This document shows positions 14,801 through 15,358 of a stretch of 15,358 nt of DNA, one piece after another (the stretch's first letter is position 1; each line of letters opens with the position of its first letter). Below the pieces are notes generated by a model. It saw nothing but the letters and a program-made list of their open reading frames with translations, was not told the origin of the DNA and ran no database searches. The DNA lies in contig JAAURU010000027.1 of assembly GCA_012032075.1 (NCBI GenBank), positions 1 through 15,358 on the forward strand, read 5' to 3'. This DNA is from Flavobacterium sp. (lineage in GTDB: Bacteria > Bacteroidota > Bacteroidia > Flavobacteriales > Flavobacteriaceae). The position numbers were made by a program, and so were the translations under genes.

Positions 14801-15295
14801 TTGTTGAGTAGTATAATTTCCTTTTAAATTAATGTTTAAAATAGGAACTTCTTCAGATATATTTAATTCAAAAACATTTGGTTCTACTTTACTTCCGTTG
14901 TCTAAGTTTGGCCAATCTGTATCTGCTTTTGCATTATCAACTTTGTCTTTTATTTTAATTTTTGCTTCTTCAATTGTTACTTTTTCAGAAAATTCGGCAA
15001 TAATCATTCCATAATCTTGAAAGGAACTTGCGGTTACTTTTTCAACTCCACTAATATTTTTTATTTCTTTCTCAAGTGGTTTTACAATTAATTTTTCTAC
15101 GTCTTCGGCAGAATTACCTGGAAATATAGAGGAAATGTATATTTTATTTTCGATAATTTCTGGAAAGTCTTCTCTTGGCATTGTAACATAAGCAATAAGA
15201 CCTGTTACAACCAATAATAAACTCAAAATATAAACAGTGACTCTATTATCTACTGCCCAACTTGATATGCTAAATTCTTTATCTTTATGTGCCAT
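11828..15295 (-). pseudogene. AcrB/HAE1-type RND efflux permease, multiple frameshifts
   Basis: Six frame segments together encode one RND permease of about 1,150 residues, the usual length. It would be the inner-membrane proton-driven pump of a tripartite exporter; the substrate is unknown. It starts MAHKDKEFSISSWAVDNRVT with TM1, followed by a porter domain. TM4 contains LVDDGIVVVDNV (VDD at 14061-14069, the proton-relay aspartates). After correction TM10 has VVKNGIVLMDF, with the expected Lys. The end reads YWLRNRRLKPIITVEE. Breaks (plus coordinates): 14302-14303 (one base missing), about 13640-13672 (net +1 or -2), 13459-13460 and 13441-13445 (one missing in each), 12548-12551 (one extra or two missing), 12248-12251 (one missing), 11980-11984 (one missing). 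No large deletion or extra stop is needed. Two bases separate it from the adaptor gene. Confidence 0.88.
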
Positions 15296-15297
15296 AT

Positions 15298-15358
15298 TTA
15301 GAAATTTAATTTCATTCCTTCAGAAATTGTATTTACACCTTCTGAAACTACTATATCT
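15298..15358 (-). CDS. RND periplasmic adaptor (HlyD/MFP family), C-terminal fragment
   Basis: Only the last 19 codons lie in the window, reading DIVVSEGVNTISEGMKLNF and then TAA at 15300-15298. The pattern D-x-V-V-x-x-G...I-x-E-G-M-K-L matches the membrane-proximal C-terminus of RND membrane-fusion proteins. Its stop is 2 bases before the permease ATG, the normal adaptor-permease order and a sign of cotranscription. An outer-membrane TolC-like gene would be expected further upstream, outside the window. With so few residues the call rests mainly on context. Confidence 0.7.
   Translation of the reverse strand, partial: DIVVSEGVNTISEGMKLNF

Overview
The window is strongly AT-rich chromosomal DNA from a member of the Bacteroidota, most likely Flavobacteriaceae. 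The support is a DUF5687 permease, a HU-CCDC81/SPOR protein, a DUF1573 protein, a PaaE-type reductase with Bacteroidota-like sequence, and several -7 boxes of the form TAnnTTTG, the promoter element of this phylum. No rRNA, tRNA, CRISPR array, transposase or phage gene was found.

Layout. (1) 91-3395, minus strand: a DUF1573 secreted protein, a 13-bp hairpin terminator, an O6-alkylguanine-DNA methyltransferase, a membrane-anchored serine hydrolase, a 97-residue single-pass membrane protein and a DEDDy 3'-5' exonuclease. (2) 3539-7072, plus strand: a sensor kinase and OmpR-family regulator with overlapping genes, then a HU-CCDC81/SPOR protein and an acyl-CoA thioesterase. (3) 7073-7289: an intergenic stretch with three hairpins. 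(4) 7290-9960, minus strand: an ABC exporter (ATPase and DUF5687 permease) with a small two-TM protein upstream. (5) 10079-11755, plus strand: a PaaE-like ferredoxin reductase, a 316-base gene-free stretch with a 7-bp tandem array and a long imperfect palindrome, and a small acidic protein. (6) 11828-15358, minus strand: an AcrB/HAE1-type RND permease and the last codons of its membrane-fusion adaptor.

The strongest direct observation is a set of reading-frame lesions confined to about 7.5-14.3 kb. The ABC ATPase has a compensated pair that scrambles its signature motif, DUF5687 and PaaE have one each, and the RND permease has at least six. Most are one-base contractions of A/T (or C/G) runs, and the protein sequence on both sides stays family-like. 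This looks more like uncorrected sequencing indels than old pseudogenes, though recent decay is not excluded. The left 7 kb shows none that I can see.

The most attractive biological lead is the two-component module. Copies of TTGTTAA(C/T) lie 21 and 11 bp apart in front of the kinase gene. A perfect 13-bp duplication carrying the same word abuts a TTTG-N18-TAACTTTG promoter whose predicted start falls at the ATG of the HU/SPOR gene. This suggests that the regulator controls its own operon and a nucleoid-like/cell-envelope fusion protein next door.
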